The notes under the pieces were generated by a model that did not search any database, was not told the origin of the DNA, and was given only the letters and a program-made list of their open reading frames with translations. A stretch of 64,000 nt of DNA from Powellomyces hirtus. Lineage: Eukaryota; Chytridiomycota; Chytridiomycetes; Spizellomycetales; Powellomycetaceae. Positions 45,990-56,621 of the stretch are shown piece by piece. A program made the translations under genes and the position numbers. The stretch is from NCBI GenBank assembly GCA_025526995.1, contig JAHLKG010000012.1, forward strand, positions 766,417 through 830,416, in the 5' to 3' direction. Every line of letters begins with the position of its first letter. Position 1 is the first letter of the stretch.

Positions 45990-48554
45990 ATGGCAGCAGA
46001 AATCTCGCGCGAGGAACACAAGTTGTTGGAGGCAGGCCACCATGATCCCAAGATTAGTGACCTAGCCACCGCATCGGCGCGGAAGGATAAGATCACTCGC
46101 CTACCCGCAATCCCTCTGACGATATTTGCACCGCTGCTGGTGATAGTATCCCTGATCTGCGTCTTACTTCCGGTAAGCAGATTCAGAGCTCACTTGGGTG
46201 ATGGACTCCCGAAGCTTGGACTAATGTTTCTAACGAAACGATCAGACCTTCATTCTGCTCAGTGAGGGTAGTTCTACTTCCACTAATACACTCAGCGACA
46301 ACTACCTGACGACGCTGATGGACAAGGTACGGTGATGTATACAAGTGGGACGAGTTATGTAAAAGGGTCGCTAACACGCTGTCTTTTCGCGGCCCACAGG
46401 TCTCCGGCAACATCACGAATTCCGTTAAAGTGATGTTTCCGGTCATTGAATATCTCACAAGCATGCCGCGCGTCGCGGCTACTTTTGCAACTCGTGAGTT
46501 ACAACCGTTAAAGATTCTGTGAAAACTCTATTGCAGGCATATTTACGCGTTTGAATTGTTCAGCCAACCTTACAAACATGCAAACTGCACCCTGGGGAGC
46601 GGATCTTACACGATTGCATCACAAATACGGATTGGACACCATTGGTTGTATGCAAGTCTTCTGGAAACCTGGTTTTAGGTATGTTGTCAAGCCATCGCAT
46701 GACAACGATAGCAAAGCTAAAGGAATCCAGTAATGCTACTGCCTCAGTATCTCCCCCAAGCAATGCCACCGTCCAATTCAATCAAGTGCGTAAGCGATCG
46801 TCTTGTGCACTGTGGAGGGTAGATACTAAAAGCTACCTTGCATCAAGCTTACCACGTACAATTCGCCCGGAGCCGGGGCCGTCATCGTAAAGACTGATTC
46901 GAACGGTATGGATTCACCTCTTCTCCGTCGTTCTTCACTAAAATGGAACCCCTAATGATCATCCAATCTAGAAACCAATGCTTTGGCTAAAGTCTATGGC
47001 ATACACCCCACAAGTATTGCCTCCTATCGGATGTGATTGCTAATCTTCACCTATTGACCTTTGTTCCCCACAGCTTATAACTACAATCCGAATGCGTATC
47101 TGGATCAAAAATACGTTGCTCCACTTGGATTGGCCACCCTGCAGCAGCTTGGACTGTATCCGCTTTTGAAGCGGACCTTCTGGAATGGTGAGACAATCTC
47201 TCCGAGCTGCGGCATCTTCACAAAGACGCAGATGAAGCAAAGAGGGACGGACTAGATTACTTACTCAAAACTCTTTACTTTAAATATCCAGCTCTTGTTG
47301 GCCCACTGAATACATATCAAGCTTATGTCACAGCGGGACACTACCCTACTGGCGCATCCATGCCTGCTTTTCACTGCAGTGCCGGCATCCGCGTAGATAG
47401 CACCTGGACCAATATTCTCAAGGATAACAGACCAAGTGACGGCAGCAGTGCGTAGAAGAGTTCATATGTGCCTTGGACATTGCGCCATGATTTGAGAGAC
47501 AAAACTAACGGTGGCGCACTTCTTCAGTTATTGCTATGCTCAATGAGACCTTCGGCATTGTCGCGAGCAGTAGCTCGGTGGGGATCCAGACAGCCATGAC
47601 GGGGCAAAACTTCGACATCTCGGCACCCGACCCATTGACACGCGCGCTGCAGGCTGAAGTCCTGAGAACATTTACCAGCTTCGCTGATGCCGCTTCCGAA
47701 TCCGCCATGCGATATGATGGTATCTATCTATCGGGCTATCCCGGACAATGGGTATGAATCATCAATGTAATGCGCAAGAAGGAATGTTTCCGTCTTTCTT
47801 TTCTCACAATACGTTAAATCTGCAGATTCTGTTGACCAAAAGAGTCATGATCAGCTCTTATCCCAACCAAGACAAAGTTTTGGTCATGGCCATCCCTCGC
47901 GCAGTGGTTTGTAACAATGCACTTTGTTGTGCTGGAAGCATCTTTCGCCTAATCGGTCCAAATGACAGGTGTACGAAACCATTGAATCTGCTTGGCGCAA
48001 GGCTTTGCGAGTCTCGATCGGTGTTGCTGTCGGATTGGCCGTTTTCTCCGGTGCAGTATTTGTCCTGGTGGGTCTCCCGCTGCTCAAGCTTGCGAAGGTG
48101 ATGGAAAAGATGACAACGCTTGACTTTTCCTCCCTGGAGAAAACCAATGTAAGCTTTGCTTTCAGAAACCGTGTTGGGCAGACACTTCAAGTAACGCTCC
48201 AACTCTAATCTAGGCGCTTGATGAGAGGAGTATCTTCGCTGAGATTCGACGAGTTCAAGCGGTATTCTCTACGGTAAGATTGAGCTTTCTGTCCATGTCT
48301 CAAATGGTGAGCATATGTCAGACAGTACTGAACACCTTTGTTTGTTTCCCACGTCACAATAGATGGTCAAAGCATTGTGCGTATTTCCTGTCGTCCTTGA
48401 GACTCACTGCTTACATTTAATGCTAAACTCTTATCATGGTTGTTCTAGTGCTGGGGGTTTGAAGAAGAATAAGGAGATCGTCGGCGGCCCAGTGCACGCT
48501 TCTCTTCGTTCGAAACAATCTTCCGAAAACCATACCTCCGGAAAACGTTCCTAG
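45990..48554 (+). CDS. Two-helix membrane sensor with large extracellular domain and HAMP-like segment, no effector
   Basis: Predicted receptor of about 500 residues in many short exons. ATG 45990 starts a short cytosolic tail. Helix 1 (LTIFAPLLVIVSLICVLL) leads to an extracellular region of about 330 residues with a cache-like pattern (TLMDKVSGNITNSVKVMF; YNYNPNAYLDQKY; RVDSTWTNILKDNR; IAMLNETFGIVASSSS; YLSGYPGQW; VLVMAIPRAVV). Helix 2 (VSIGVAVGLAVFSGAVFVLV) is followed by a HAMP/linker-like stretch (LLKLAKVMEKMTTLDFSS, ALDERSIFAEIRRVQAVF, then AFAGGLKKNKEI across an intron). The protein ends soon after at TAG 48552-48554 with a Ser/Lys-rich tail. This juxtamembrane pattern is one I associate with chytrid cyclase-type receptors, but no cyclase, kinase or phosphatase follows here. 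Cache assignment is by pattern, not by search. Confidence 0.65.
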
Positions 48555-48973
48555 ATTCTTCTATATAGAACTTGGGAAGCGCATTGGAAATGGGTATGTC
48601 GGTCAAGGTCATTGCACGCATTTGACAAATGTTGGACGTAGCGAATATGATGTTATTTGTTGTGTAGTAATCTGAACCAAGAAAGAGACGGAGGGAGCAC
48701 AGTAGTGAACGTAACGCATATGGCTTTATTTGTTGTTCAGTAATCTAAACGGAGAAAGAGACGGAAGGGAGCATAGTAGTCCTTGTTATGTTTGAAAAAG
48801 CTTATCAGTCGCTGCCGTAAGAATGAAATCGGATCAAACAAAACAAAGGAATTGCAAAGATACCTCGCTCTTGCCTTCCGTTATTTAGATGCTTCGTCCC
48901 TTCTCCGAAGGCCTTCCTATGTGTACATCTATGAACACGTCCGATATATGCAGCAGCAGTTTGTTCCTTACCA
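48555..48973. other. Convergent intergenic region with a direct repeat
   Basis: Copies at about 48654-48706 and 48727-48780 share TTATTTGTTGT, CAGTAATCT/TAGTAATCT, AGAAAGAGACGGA and GGGAGCAYAGTAGT, with a period near 73 bp. No gene otherwise. Confidence 0.7.
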
Positions 48974-49384
48974 TTATTCGGTAGCCTTACGTGGCACGAA
49001 TGCAACCACACCAACGCCCAGCACGGCAATTCCCGCCCCTATCCAGTCCCATCTATCAGGTACATGCTTATCTACTACCCAACCCCATAAAAGAGATACA
49101 AGTATGAAAACACCTCCGTACGTAGCGAACGCCCGGGAGAACTGTAACATTTGCAAGGTCATGATGACCCCATAGAGGACTAGAATGACCGCCGCTGGAA
49201 TCAGAAGCCAAACAGACTTCCCTACTCGCAAGACTTGCCATACCAACCACCCACCCCCGACCTCACATATCCCACCAACCATAAGCACAGCCAACGTGTA
49301 AAATATTTGCCCAACTGCCCCTCCGAGCGAGTCGTTGTAGAACCCCTCCAACCAAGCGCTGAATCTTGTGGTTTCCCCTGGCAT
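48974..49384 (-). CDS. UPF0060 (YnfA) family small membrane protein
   Basis: Four-helix inner-membrane-type protein of a family best known from bacteria (E. coli YnfA); function is not settled. From the preferred ATG 49382-49384 the product is 136 residues. It has family signatures GICEVGGGWLVWQVLR, AVILVLYGVIMTLQ, FATYGGVFILVSLLWGWVVD and DRWDWIGAGIAVLGV. It ends VPRKATE with the stop at 48974-48976. The open frame extends upstream to 49552, but that part (49385-49552) overlaps a 37-bp direct duplication and lacks family similarity, so the internal ATG is more likely. No intron is visible, unlike nearly all neighbours. Family length is usually about 108 residues, so the N-terminal 25 residues are extra. 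Confidence 0.82.
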   Translation of the reverse strand: MPGETTRFSAWLEGFYNDSLGGAVGQIFYTLAVLMVGGICEVGGGWLVWQVLRVGKSVWLLIPAAVILVLYGVIMTLQMLQFSRAFATYGGVFILVSLLWGWVVDKHVPDRWDWIGAGIAVLGVGVVAFVPRKATE

Positions 49385-49477
49385 ATGACGACTTGTGTTG
49401 AACGCTGTACTTGGAATCCCGGAATGAATGCGTTTAAAATCACCGTAGCGATGATCTTGAGCTGCAACCAAGGGGTC

Positions 49478-49569
49478 ACCGCGCCACCACAAGCCACCGA
49501 AAAACTGGGAGCAGAAGGAAAGAGGAGCAGTTACCGCGCCACCACAAGCCACTGAAAAACTGAGAGCAG
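49478..49569. repeat. 37-bp direct duplication
   Basis: ACCGCGCCACCACAAGCCAC..GAAAAACTG..AGCAG occurs at 49478-49514 and 49533-49569, two or three differences apart, immediately upstream of the UPF0060 gene. Confidence 0.85.
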
Positions 49570-49636
49570 GGGAACCCTACACCGTAAACTGGTGAACACG
49601 TGAGGGAGCCGTGCGGGCGGGCAATGTTGTGCAGAA

Positions 49637-49786
49637 TGTGAGATGGCCACAAAGGCATACATATATATATTTACTTATTGTTTTTCCGCTAGTAAAAAGC
49701 CATATCCCAAGTTAAGGCAGACGCGCCTCATAAGTGATTACCAAATCCTTCATAAGCAAACTCCCCACAAGTCTCAGCTCTATACG
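49637..49786 (+). repeat. Truncated LTR fragment (gypsy type, forward)
   Basis: Starts TGTGAGATGGCC and matches the start of the gypsy LTR at 51186 through GCTAGTAAAAAGCCATATCC and AGTTAAGGCAGACGCGCCTC to AAGTCTCAGCTCT, with scattered differences and short indels. It breaks off at 49786, where a reverse-oriented LTR begins. Confidence 0.8.
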
Positions 49787-50398
49787 TGTGAGGAGCCTAT
49801 GTTTCAAGGCGGGAGGTTATGATTTGAGCGAAGAAAGTGGGTCAGCAGGAAGAAGAAGTTAGAGACGAGAGGTAGATTGTTTTTTTGAATATGGGTAAGG
49901 GTGTATTGATGAGGAATGATATATCTTTAACCGGGAGGTACTTTCCTTCCCTCTTTTATATGATGTGAAAGGGTCCTGATCGGGTGGGGTTATAGGCACA
50001 ATATATGCTATACGGCGTCTTGGGGACCGACGTGACTTTTGGATGAGTTCGGCTATGTGCCGGGGTGTGCTAGTATGTCTAGTGCTAAGGGCAAGAGTAG
50101 AAGTGCTGCTCTGTATGAATACCTCTATCCTTAGTACTAGACTACACGCCTCTGCATATAGACCTAGGAGAATTGTCCTCCAGTGTACCGCAGTAATGGA
50201 GGTGTATACAACTCTGTCCTTTCTCCGGGAGGACCCTGGGGTCCACCCGTTTATATACTCATGCGTTGCCATAGCAGAGAATGCGGCACCTGCCGTCCAT
50301 TCTCTATACATCTGGCATCATACACGAGAGTGATACAAAACACGTGTACTAAACTAACTAACTCTACTAAAGGACCCTTAAATACCGTCCCTTTCACA
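49787..50398 (-). repeat. Reverse-oriented LTR-like sequence
   Basis: The left end, TGTGAGGAGCCTATGTTTCA and the following 10 bases, is the reverse complement of the last 30 bases of the gypsy LTR at 51553-51582 with one mismatch. The right end ...CTTTCACA at 50398 could be its other terminus, giving a 612-bp LTR (read on the minus strand TGTGAAAGGG...CCTCACA). It includes a TATATAA-like site on the minus strand near 50260. I saw no matching target duplication. Confidence 0.6.
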
Positions 50399-51185
50399 AT
50401 GAGCCATGTGAGGAGCCTAATGGCTTTTAGCTAACTTGTGGAGGACGGAGAGATGAACTAGGGATTCTATGGCAGTGTAGTTATTGGAATGTTGAGACTT
50501 GCGTACTCAACGTTTGGTCCTTACATTAGATCCTTACTTGGATTCTCCGACTAGAACGCGTGACCGTCATACCGGTAACGCTAAGAGCTGAATTGGATCA
50601 CGTGTGATCACGTGATTGGAGAAAAAGTAGATTAGAACGGTTGAAGCGAGACATTACCGATAAGACTTTAAGACATAAAAATACATTCACATACATTACA
50701 TCTCCGTGCATCTGACAACGCTACATCGTCATCTGCATCACAGAAGAGCTCTGTAAACCCCCTTTACAAAGTATACTGGAGGCCACATCGAATTCGGCCA
50801 ATCCTCTGCATTTCCGATAAAGTACTGGAAACGCCGATATCTCCAATAGGTTATGAGCCCTGAGACCGGTCGAATTCGAATCATTCTCCCTTCGTAAAAC
50901 CTGTAAACTACAAGTCTTCCGTCGAAATTCAAGTGCCAAGAAGTACCGAGCACACCGTCAAGATGCCTAGTGCAAGATCTCCCATTCAAGGAGTGCAGAC
51001 CCGCCAACAAGCCCGTCAAGCCACACAAGAAGCCCAACGGGGTCCTGACGCTGAAGAAGACGTTAATATAGATGCCTCGATCTACCATGATTCCCACGAC
51101 GCAGATGCCGATGTGGATGAGATGAATCATGGAGAAATTCATGCAGACTCGGCGATAGTACTGTCCGAAGTACCGACTGACATTG
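50399..51185. other. Retroelement remnants upstream of the gypsy element
   Basis: 50407-50480 repeats TGTGAGGAGCCTA and then matches, in reverse, the middle of the gypsy LTR near 51356-51395 (CCACAAGTTAGCTA), so it is a rearranged LTR piece. A plus-strand open frame from 50933 to 51190 (VQTRQQARQATQEAQ, acidic tail) continues upstream across one TGA and may be the end of an older element's polyprotein. Confidence 0.45.
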
Positions 51186-51582
51186 TGTGAGATGGCCATC
51201 ATGGCATATTTATACTTTACTTATTTTCGGCTAGTAAAAAGCCATATCCCAAGTTAAGGCAGACGCGCCTCATAAGCGATTATCCAATCTCTCATAAGCA
51301 TCTCCACAAGTCTCAGCTCTGTCAGCATACCCCCGCAATGCGCAGATGCACTGCCATAGATCCCTAGATCATCTCGCTGTTTTCCACAAGTTAGCTAGAA
51401 CCATCAAACCAAAGAATCTCATATAAAAACGGGAGGAAAGTTCCTTTCAGATAGAGACATCATCTCATCCAATACATCAAAATTGACACATTGAAATCAA
51501 CTTCTCTTTTCATCCCTCTACCCGCTCCTCTCAACTCCAGACCGAAACAACTCCTCCCGCCTTGAAACATAGGCACCTCACA
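51186..51582 (+). repeat. 5' LTR of the gypsy element
   Basis: 397 bp bounded by TGTGAG and CTCACA, a perfect 6-bp inverted terminal repeat. An ATATAAAAAC promoter box lies at 51421-51430. The first 150 bp matches the fragment at 49637 and the last 30 bp matches the inverted copy at 49787. Confidence 0.8.
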
Positions 51583-51595
51583 TGGTAGCACCACC
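51583..51595 (+). other. Primer-binding site of the gypsy element
   Basis: TGGTAGCACCACC directly follows the LTR end. The TGG start and TGGTAGC core fit priming by an initiator-Met-type tRNA, as in many fungal LTR elements. Confidence 0.65.
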
Positions 51596-51660
51596 TTTGT
51601 CCCTCCTGTCAGAACTCACTTCCTCTCGCTCTCTCTTTGATTTGAATATAGTAATCCACG

Positions 51661-52863
51661 ATGGCTGCACCCGGACCTGCCGCCTGGACTTTCCCCGCCG
51701 TAGGCCCTGCTCTGCAGAATGGTCACCGACTCAGTGAAATCACCTTACGAACAACTCTGCTCGCCAATACGAAGACGATCCCATACTTCTCTGGCGAACA
51801 TGACATGGAGCTGATTGATCTTTTCGTCACCACAAACGTCACAGCCTGCAACCACTTCATCACGACTTATACTGGCATTGCCTACAACGAGTTCAATTAC
51901 TTCGACAAGTACGCCATCACCAATATGGACCCTTCAGTTGTCGCTTGGCACGTCGCTATCATGAACAATCTCCGTGTTCAGCCTGCCGTTCCTGCCGAAG
52001 GCGTTGCCGCCTGGTGGGCCACCCAGTTCTATCAACGCTGGATGCCTTGCAACGTCACCAACCGTCTACACCAAGAAATGGCGGCCCTCTCGCTTGGAAA
52101 CTCGCTTGAAGATTACATCCGCGAATTGGAACGATATTGACATCTCGAAACAATCGCTGTTCGTGCCAACGGCAATGCTACGGAACGGCTTCTACTGGAA
52201 AGCGAGATGATCGACATCTTCCGCGCGGGACTTCTCCGTAACTCGACTTACGGCCTTTACCTCGTCCAAGCTCTTCAAAACTTCATGACGATGAGACTCA
52301 CCATTGGACAAGCCGTCACTTGGCCCCTGGCCGTAATCTGCGTCCGAAACGCAACAGCCTCCCGCAATCCGGTCGATGGCTACCTTACTACTCCAGCACG
52401 AGCACAAGCCAAGGCCCCTGCCCGATTCCATCCTTATTTGGGTATCGAACAAGCCCCCTCTCGCACTCCTCGACGTACCTTTCAACAACCTGTACTGGTT
52501 ACTCCTCGAAGACCACCAACTGAAACACAAACATCCAAACAATCCATTCCACAGACACCAAGGAAGAGATCAGGCGTGCCAACCCCAATAACGACTCCAC
52601 AACAAACTCCTACACGTAGACCAGCATTCCCCAGGACTCCAAGACCTCCCAAAACTCCGACAAAACGGGGAAGTGCGTTACTTTGCAAACGATGTGGACG
52701 AAAGAATCACACCATCCAAGATTGTTTCGCCAAACAAGACGTCAACGGCGAAACTCTTGAAGAACGAGCCACCGGTAGTAACTATCCTGTCCGACAAATC
52801 AATCGGATCAGTGAAGTCGAAACCGATGAGCAAGAACAGGATTTTCTGGACGGCTGGGAGTAG
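51661..52863 (+). pseudogene. Gypsy gag (capsid and zinc knuckle), one nonsense stop
   Basis: Reads from ATG 51661 through a capsid-like region (TKTIPYFSGEHDMELIDLF; WWATQFYQRWMP; LSLGNSLEDYIRELER) to TGA at 52138-52140. It continues in the same frame (HLETIAVRANGNATERLLL) to a Pro/Thr/Arg-rich stretch and a CCHC knuckle (CKRCGRKNHTIQDC), ending at TAG 52861-52863. The TGA is most simply a mutated CGA Arg codon. Gag packages element RNA into virus-like particles. Confidence 0.8.
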
Positions 52864-52982
52864 AAATCGGTTCCTCTCAGCTCAATAAGGGACATACTAT
52901 CTTCCCTGAATCCGATATACCATGGATGACATGCAATCGACCACCTGAAAGCCCTAAGGGCAATCCTACATCCATTTGACAA

Positions 52983-54185
52983 ATGGACTTCCAAACGCGA
53001 CTTCAACCCGACAAGGCTTCGAGTGCACCTAGCTGGGTCTTCCGAGTCAAGATGGGTACCAAGCCAATTATAGCCCTTCTAGATACTGGTTGCAATACGA
53101 TGGTTGTTCAAGACCGCATCGCTAGCAAACGAAAACTCGAGAAAAGAGCTCTCGACAAACCATATGATATCGATACCGCCGGCGCCAGTCAAACCATTCG
53201 AATCACCTCCCTCACAACTCAACCAATCCAAATCTTTAATGATGCTTCGCAAGATTACAATCCCGTTGCCTCGTTCCACTTTGAGATTGCGCCTATTGGA
53301 ATCCCGCTCATCTTGGGACTTCCATTCTTTGAAGTGATTGGTAGTTTCACATGTGTTGCTGTCGAGCAACCACACCGCATCCTGTTTACTTTAGATGGAA
53401 AAGCTTTCAATTGTTCATCTCTTCCATCCAAGCGGCACGCTCAGAGTCCCGATTCATTCGGCAAGAAGGCTCAAACGTTCACCATTCACGGAGCTGCTAA
53501 AAGCGTTAAGCGTGAACAACAGAAGCCCTTCCAGGGTATTGCCGCTATCTCGACGAGACGATTCAATAAACAACTTCGACATAAGCAATATCAAGAAGCC
53601 TTCGCAGTCCATATACGCCCTACTACGAAAGATAACAAGGCTGATACTGATCCTTCTTGGCCTAAATTCCTTGACTCGATCCTCCAACGATTCAAAGATA
53701 CTCTCTTCAAGGAAACCGATGAGTTACCTCCTGATTGCGGCGATGATAACTTCCGTATCGACATCATCCCCGGATCGAAACCGGTCTTCCAGGCATTACG
53801 TCCTATATCACAAGATCAACTGAGCGAATTAAGGAAACAACTAGATCACCTCCTCTCAAAAGGATGGATTCAACATTCGAAATCACCATGGGGAGCATCA
53901 GTGGTCTTCGCTGTCAAGAAAACGGGTGGAATTCGCGTCTGTTGGGACTATCGTGGACTGAATGCCGTCACAATCAAGGACCGCACTCCACTCCCCAATC
54001 TTCGAGAAATGCGTAACCAGCTTCTCGGCGCCCGCCTCTATACGCTCATTGATTTGAAGCACGCATACCATCGACTGCTCATCGCTACGGAAGATCGCAA
54101 GAAAACGGCCATCCGTACAAGATTTGGACTTTTCGAATATGTTGTCATGCCCTTTGGGCTTTGCAATGCACCTGGCGCCTTTCAA
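52983..54185 (+). pseudogene. Gypsy pol, first half: protease and N-terminal reverse transcriptase
   Basis: Open from 52983. The aspartic protease motif (ALLDTGCNTMVV) and LILGLPFFE are followed by the reverse transcriptase fingers (LDHLLSKGWIQHSKSPWGAS; VCWDYRGLNAVTIKDRTPLP; YTLIDLKHAYHRLLI; FEYVVMPFGLCNAPGAFQ). The frame is cut in the TTTCAA codons by the copia insertion at 54186 and resumes at 61612. Up to this point no stop codon is present in pol. Confidence 0.85.
54180..54185. repeat. Target-site duplication, left copy (TTTCAA)
   Basis: TTTCAA lies immediately before the TGTTGGGATA start of the copia LTR and is repeated at 61612-61617 after the 3' LTR. Counted as 5 or 6 bp depending on the exact LTR end. 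Excising the element would join GAFQ to RLMNQVL of the gypsy reverse transcriptase. Confidence 0.85.
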
Positions 54186-54687
54186 TGTTGGGATACCAAG
54201 GAGCTCCGGCCGGTCACTCAGAAGCCTTTATTCCTTTGCTTCTATTCTTCTACTTTGGACACTATCGTACTGTGCCATCCACGATTCTTTGGACGGTACA
54301 TGGCTATTTTCATCACTCTGCTACCTACGAACTGTGCCACCTACACGTCTTAAGTGGCACACGGTTCCATGATTAATCCTCTACCACCACGCGTCTTTGG
54401 TGGCACGGTCCCCACTTGGTTCCCATTGTTCTCTTGCATTGTGACATTAGGCCCCTTACGTTCCTTTCATTTGCACGGCTCCTTCATTTCCATTGTTCAA
54501 GAGCCGCTGCTGTCTTCACCCATTTTACTCTTAAGCCCGGGGGCTCTTTACTCCCGCCCCTTGCTCTGAGAGAGATTTATGAAAGACTTGTTATACTATC
54601 GGCAATACACTACCTTTTGCTCTTTGCTACTTGCACCTTTAAGCTTGGCCGTCTAAGCGATTACCCTCCAGCGCACCAACTTGCAAC
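54186..54687 (+). repeat. 5' LTR of the copia element
   Basis: 502 bp from TGTTGGGATA to CTTGCAAC. Compared by eye with 61110-61611 it has the same length and two base differences (near 54212, CCGGCC versus CCGGCG; near 54678, CACCAAC versus CACCGAC). Confidence 0.93.
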
Positions 54688-54700
54688 TGGTTATGAGCCC
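54688..54700 (+). other. Primer-binding site of the copia element
   Basis: TGGTTATGAGCCC directly follows the 5' LTR. The TGG start fits the CCA end of a priming tRNA; the ATGAGCCC part resembles internal Met-tRNA complementarity in copia elements. The tRNA identity is inferred. Confidence 0.55.
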
Positions 54701-54842
54701 TGCTCCTGGCGACCTAGCTACTTTCGCTCAGTACGCATTCGAGCACCCTACACGTGCTTTGCCTTTAGCAGCTTTCACCTTTACACTCTCCCTTCTACCT
54801 TCGGTCACCCACCTCATCTACCAACCCACCTACTACTTCAAT

Positions 54843-56621
54843 ATGGCGGACACCTCAGAGGATGGAGATCGGAATCTAGAAGATTGGGTCAGGGATAATA
54901 AATATCGACTTCCTGATCCAGTGCGTCCACCTACCGTCAAGCGGGCAGATCCTTTGGAAGGACCTTCCTCCCCCAGAGGAGAACGTGCAGCTACTTTCAC
55001 TGACAAGGGAAAGGCATCTGCTGCCGATCCTCAACCCTCTGTACCCCTACCTGACGAACGGCATGCCGCACATGCGACTGGTGATGCTGAAGAACCTGAT
55101 CATCCATCATCCAGTTCTGAGGGTGACCCGTCCGAACCAAGCGATCCCCAGGACACTGCTTCTGAGGGGGAACCTCCCCGTTGGGCAATCCGCATGGCTA
55201 AGGACATCAACACACTCAAAAAGGCTTTCAGTATCCAACGTGAAATCACTGACGGTCTTTGGACAGCCCTCATTGAGACCCACGACTTTATTGAAACGGT
55301 CATGTCTCCTATGATGAGGGGCACTTCTCCAACTAAAGCGCCGGAGGAGGAACCTAACCGTGCCATACAGCATGAGGGCAGCACTTATCCCTTAGCTGAG
55401 CCCATGCATTCGGCCCGTCCGCACGAACGCCTTAGCGTTGTCAGCCCTACACCCTTAGCTGTACCCGCACCTATGTTTCGTGAAGAGACTACTAGACCCG
55501 CAAGTCCGACGACTAGTAGCTATCTCGCCCATGTGGGTCCACCCCTGTCTACTGCAAGTCAGGATGACCCCAATGCCATCAAAGCTATGATCGCTTCTTT
55601 TTCCAAGAACCTGAAGAACTTCTCTGGACGCAACAACAGTGGCCAACCTGACTATCAGAGTCTCTTTGACTATATCCGTGCGTTCAACAACTACTTTTCA
55701 GTTGCCCAGCTCAGTGACGCCAATCAAGTACTCCTGGCTGTCTCTTATCTGACTGGCAAAGCGGCTCAACGTTACCAATCCTACCAATTGGCAATGAATG
55801 CTGGCACCGAACCTTTGATTGCGACTTGGGAACAACTACAGACTTACCTCAAGAAAGCCCACTGCCCTATCGATCATCAGGACGTCATCCTTGAAAAGTT
55901 CTATAATCTTAAACAGGGGAAGCGCTCAGTGGATCAGCTTAACAAGGCATTTCTGGATCTGCGGATCCAACTCCCTCGTCCTCTCACCTCTGAAGAAGAA
56001 CGCAATTTCTACAAGAGGGCCCTTGATCCCCATTACCTTCTGTCAATCACGGCTGGCAATACCGATCGTCAGCTTAGTCTGGCCGAACTTCAAACTACTG
56101 CCTTAAGATTGGAGGCTTTAAACAAACGGATCAATCAGTCGGACTCATCATCTTCTTCAGCCCTTCAGTCTGGCAACAAGAAGAAACAGAAGTCATCTCC
56201 AGCTGCCAATACTGCACCTGTGCCGACTACCCCTTCTGTCGCAGCTCCTGCCACGGCTGAGTCTCCTAAGAAACCTTCTAAACGGGACGCTATTCCAGTC
56301 AAGGCAAATGTGACTTGTCCCTTTTGCTCTGCTACCGGTAAACACAACTATTGGGATTGCCCTAGAGCCACAGACTCCCAAAAGCAAGCCGAACGCAAAA
56401 AGCGCAAATTGGAATACCACCAGAAGCAACTGGCCTCCGCTAATGCAAAGCATTTAGAGCAGCCTCTAATGGCAAACTCAAATGGGTGGTTGATTACGGC
56501 GCCTCTGACCACATGTGCTATCAGGAATCCGCCTTCCTACACCTCAAGCCCATTACCCACACTGTGGAAGTGGCTAACGGTGTTATTGTTGACGCTATTG
56601 GCCTTGGAGACATTTCAGTGA
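54843..56621 (+). CDS. Copia-element Gag
   Basis: 592 codons from ATG 54843 (MADTSEDGDRN); the frame is open further upstream into the LTR, but this is the first ATG beyond the primer-binding site. An acidic/Pro-rich N-terminus precedes a capsid region (FSKNLKNFSGRNNSGQPDYQ; FDYIRAFNNYFSVAQLSD; WEQLQTYLKKAHCPIDHQD; KGKRSVDQLNKAFLDLRIQL-like helices) and a basic Ser-rich linker. A zinc knuckle follows with unusual spacing (CPFCSATGKHNYWDC, CX2CX5HX4C rather than CX4H). The stop is at 56619-56621. It overlaps pol, which lies in the -1 frame. Confidence 0.85.
   Translation: MADTSEDGDRNLEDWVRDNKYRLPDPVRPPTVKRADPLEGPSSPRGERAATFTDKGKASAADPQPSVPLPDERHAAHATGDAEEPDHPSSSSEGDPSEPSDPQDTASEGEPPRWAIRMAKDINTLKKAFSIQREITDGLWTALIETHDFIETVMSPMMRGTSPTKAPEEEPNRAIQHEGSTYPLAEPMHSARPHERLSVVSPTPLAVPAPMFREETTRPASPTTSSYLAHVGPPLSTASQDDPNAIKAMIASFSKNLKNFSGRNNSGQPDYQSLFDYIRAFNNYFSVAQLSDANQVLLAVSYLTGKAAQRYQSYQLAMNAGTEPLIATWEQLQTYLKKAHCPIDHQDVILEKFYNLKQGKRSVDQLNKAFLDLRIQLPRPLTSEEERNFYKRALDPHYLLSITAGNTDRQLSLAELQTTALRLEALNKRINQSDSSSSSALQSGNKKKQKSSPAANTAPVPTTPSVAAPATAESPKKPSKRDAIPVKANVTCPFCSATGKHNYWDCPRATDSQKQAERKKRKLEYHQKQLASANAKHLEQPLMANSNGWLITAPLTTCAIRNPPSYTSSPLPTLWKWLTVLLLTLLALETFQ

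Noticed and set aside
51186..51582. Treating this LTR as the 3' LTR of an upstream element
   Set aside because: No polypurine tract precedes it, while a primer-binding site follows it, so it is a 5' LTR.
54354..54569. Open frames inside the copia LTRs, present identically at 61278-61493
   Set aside because: They are identical because the LTRs are repeats; composition is not protein-like.
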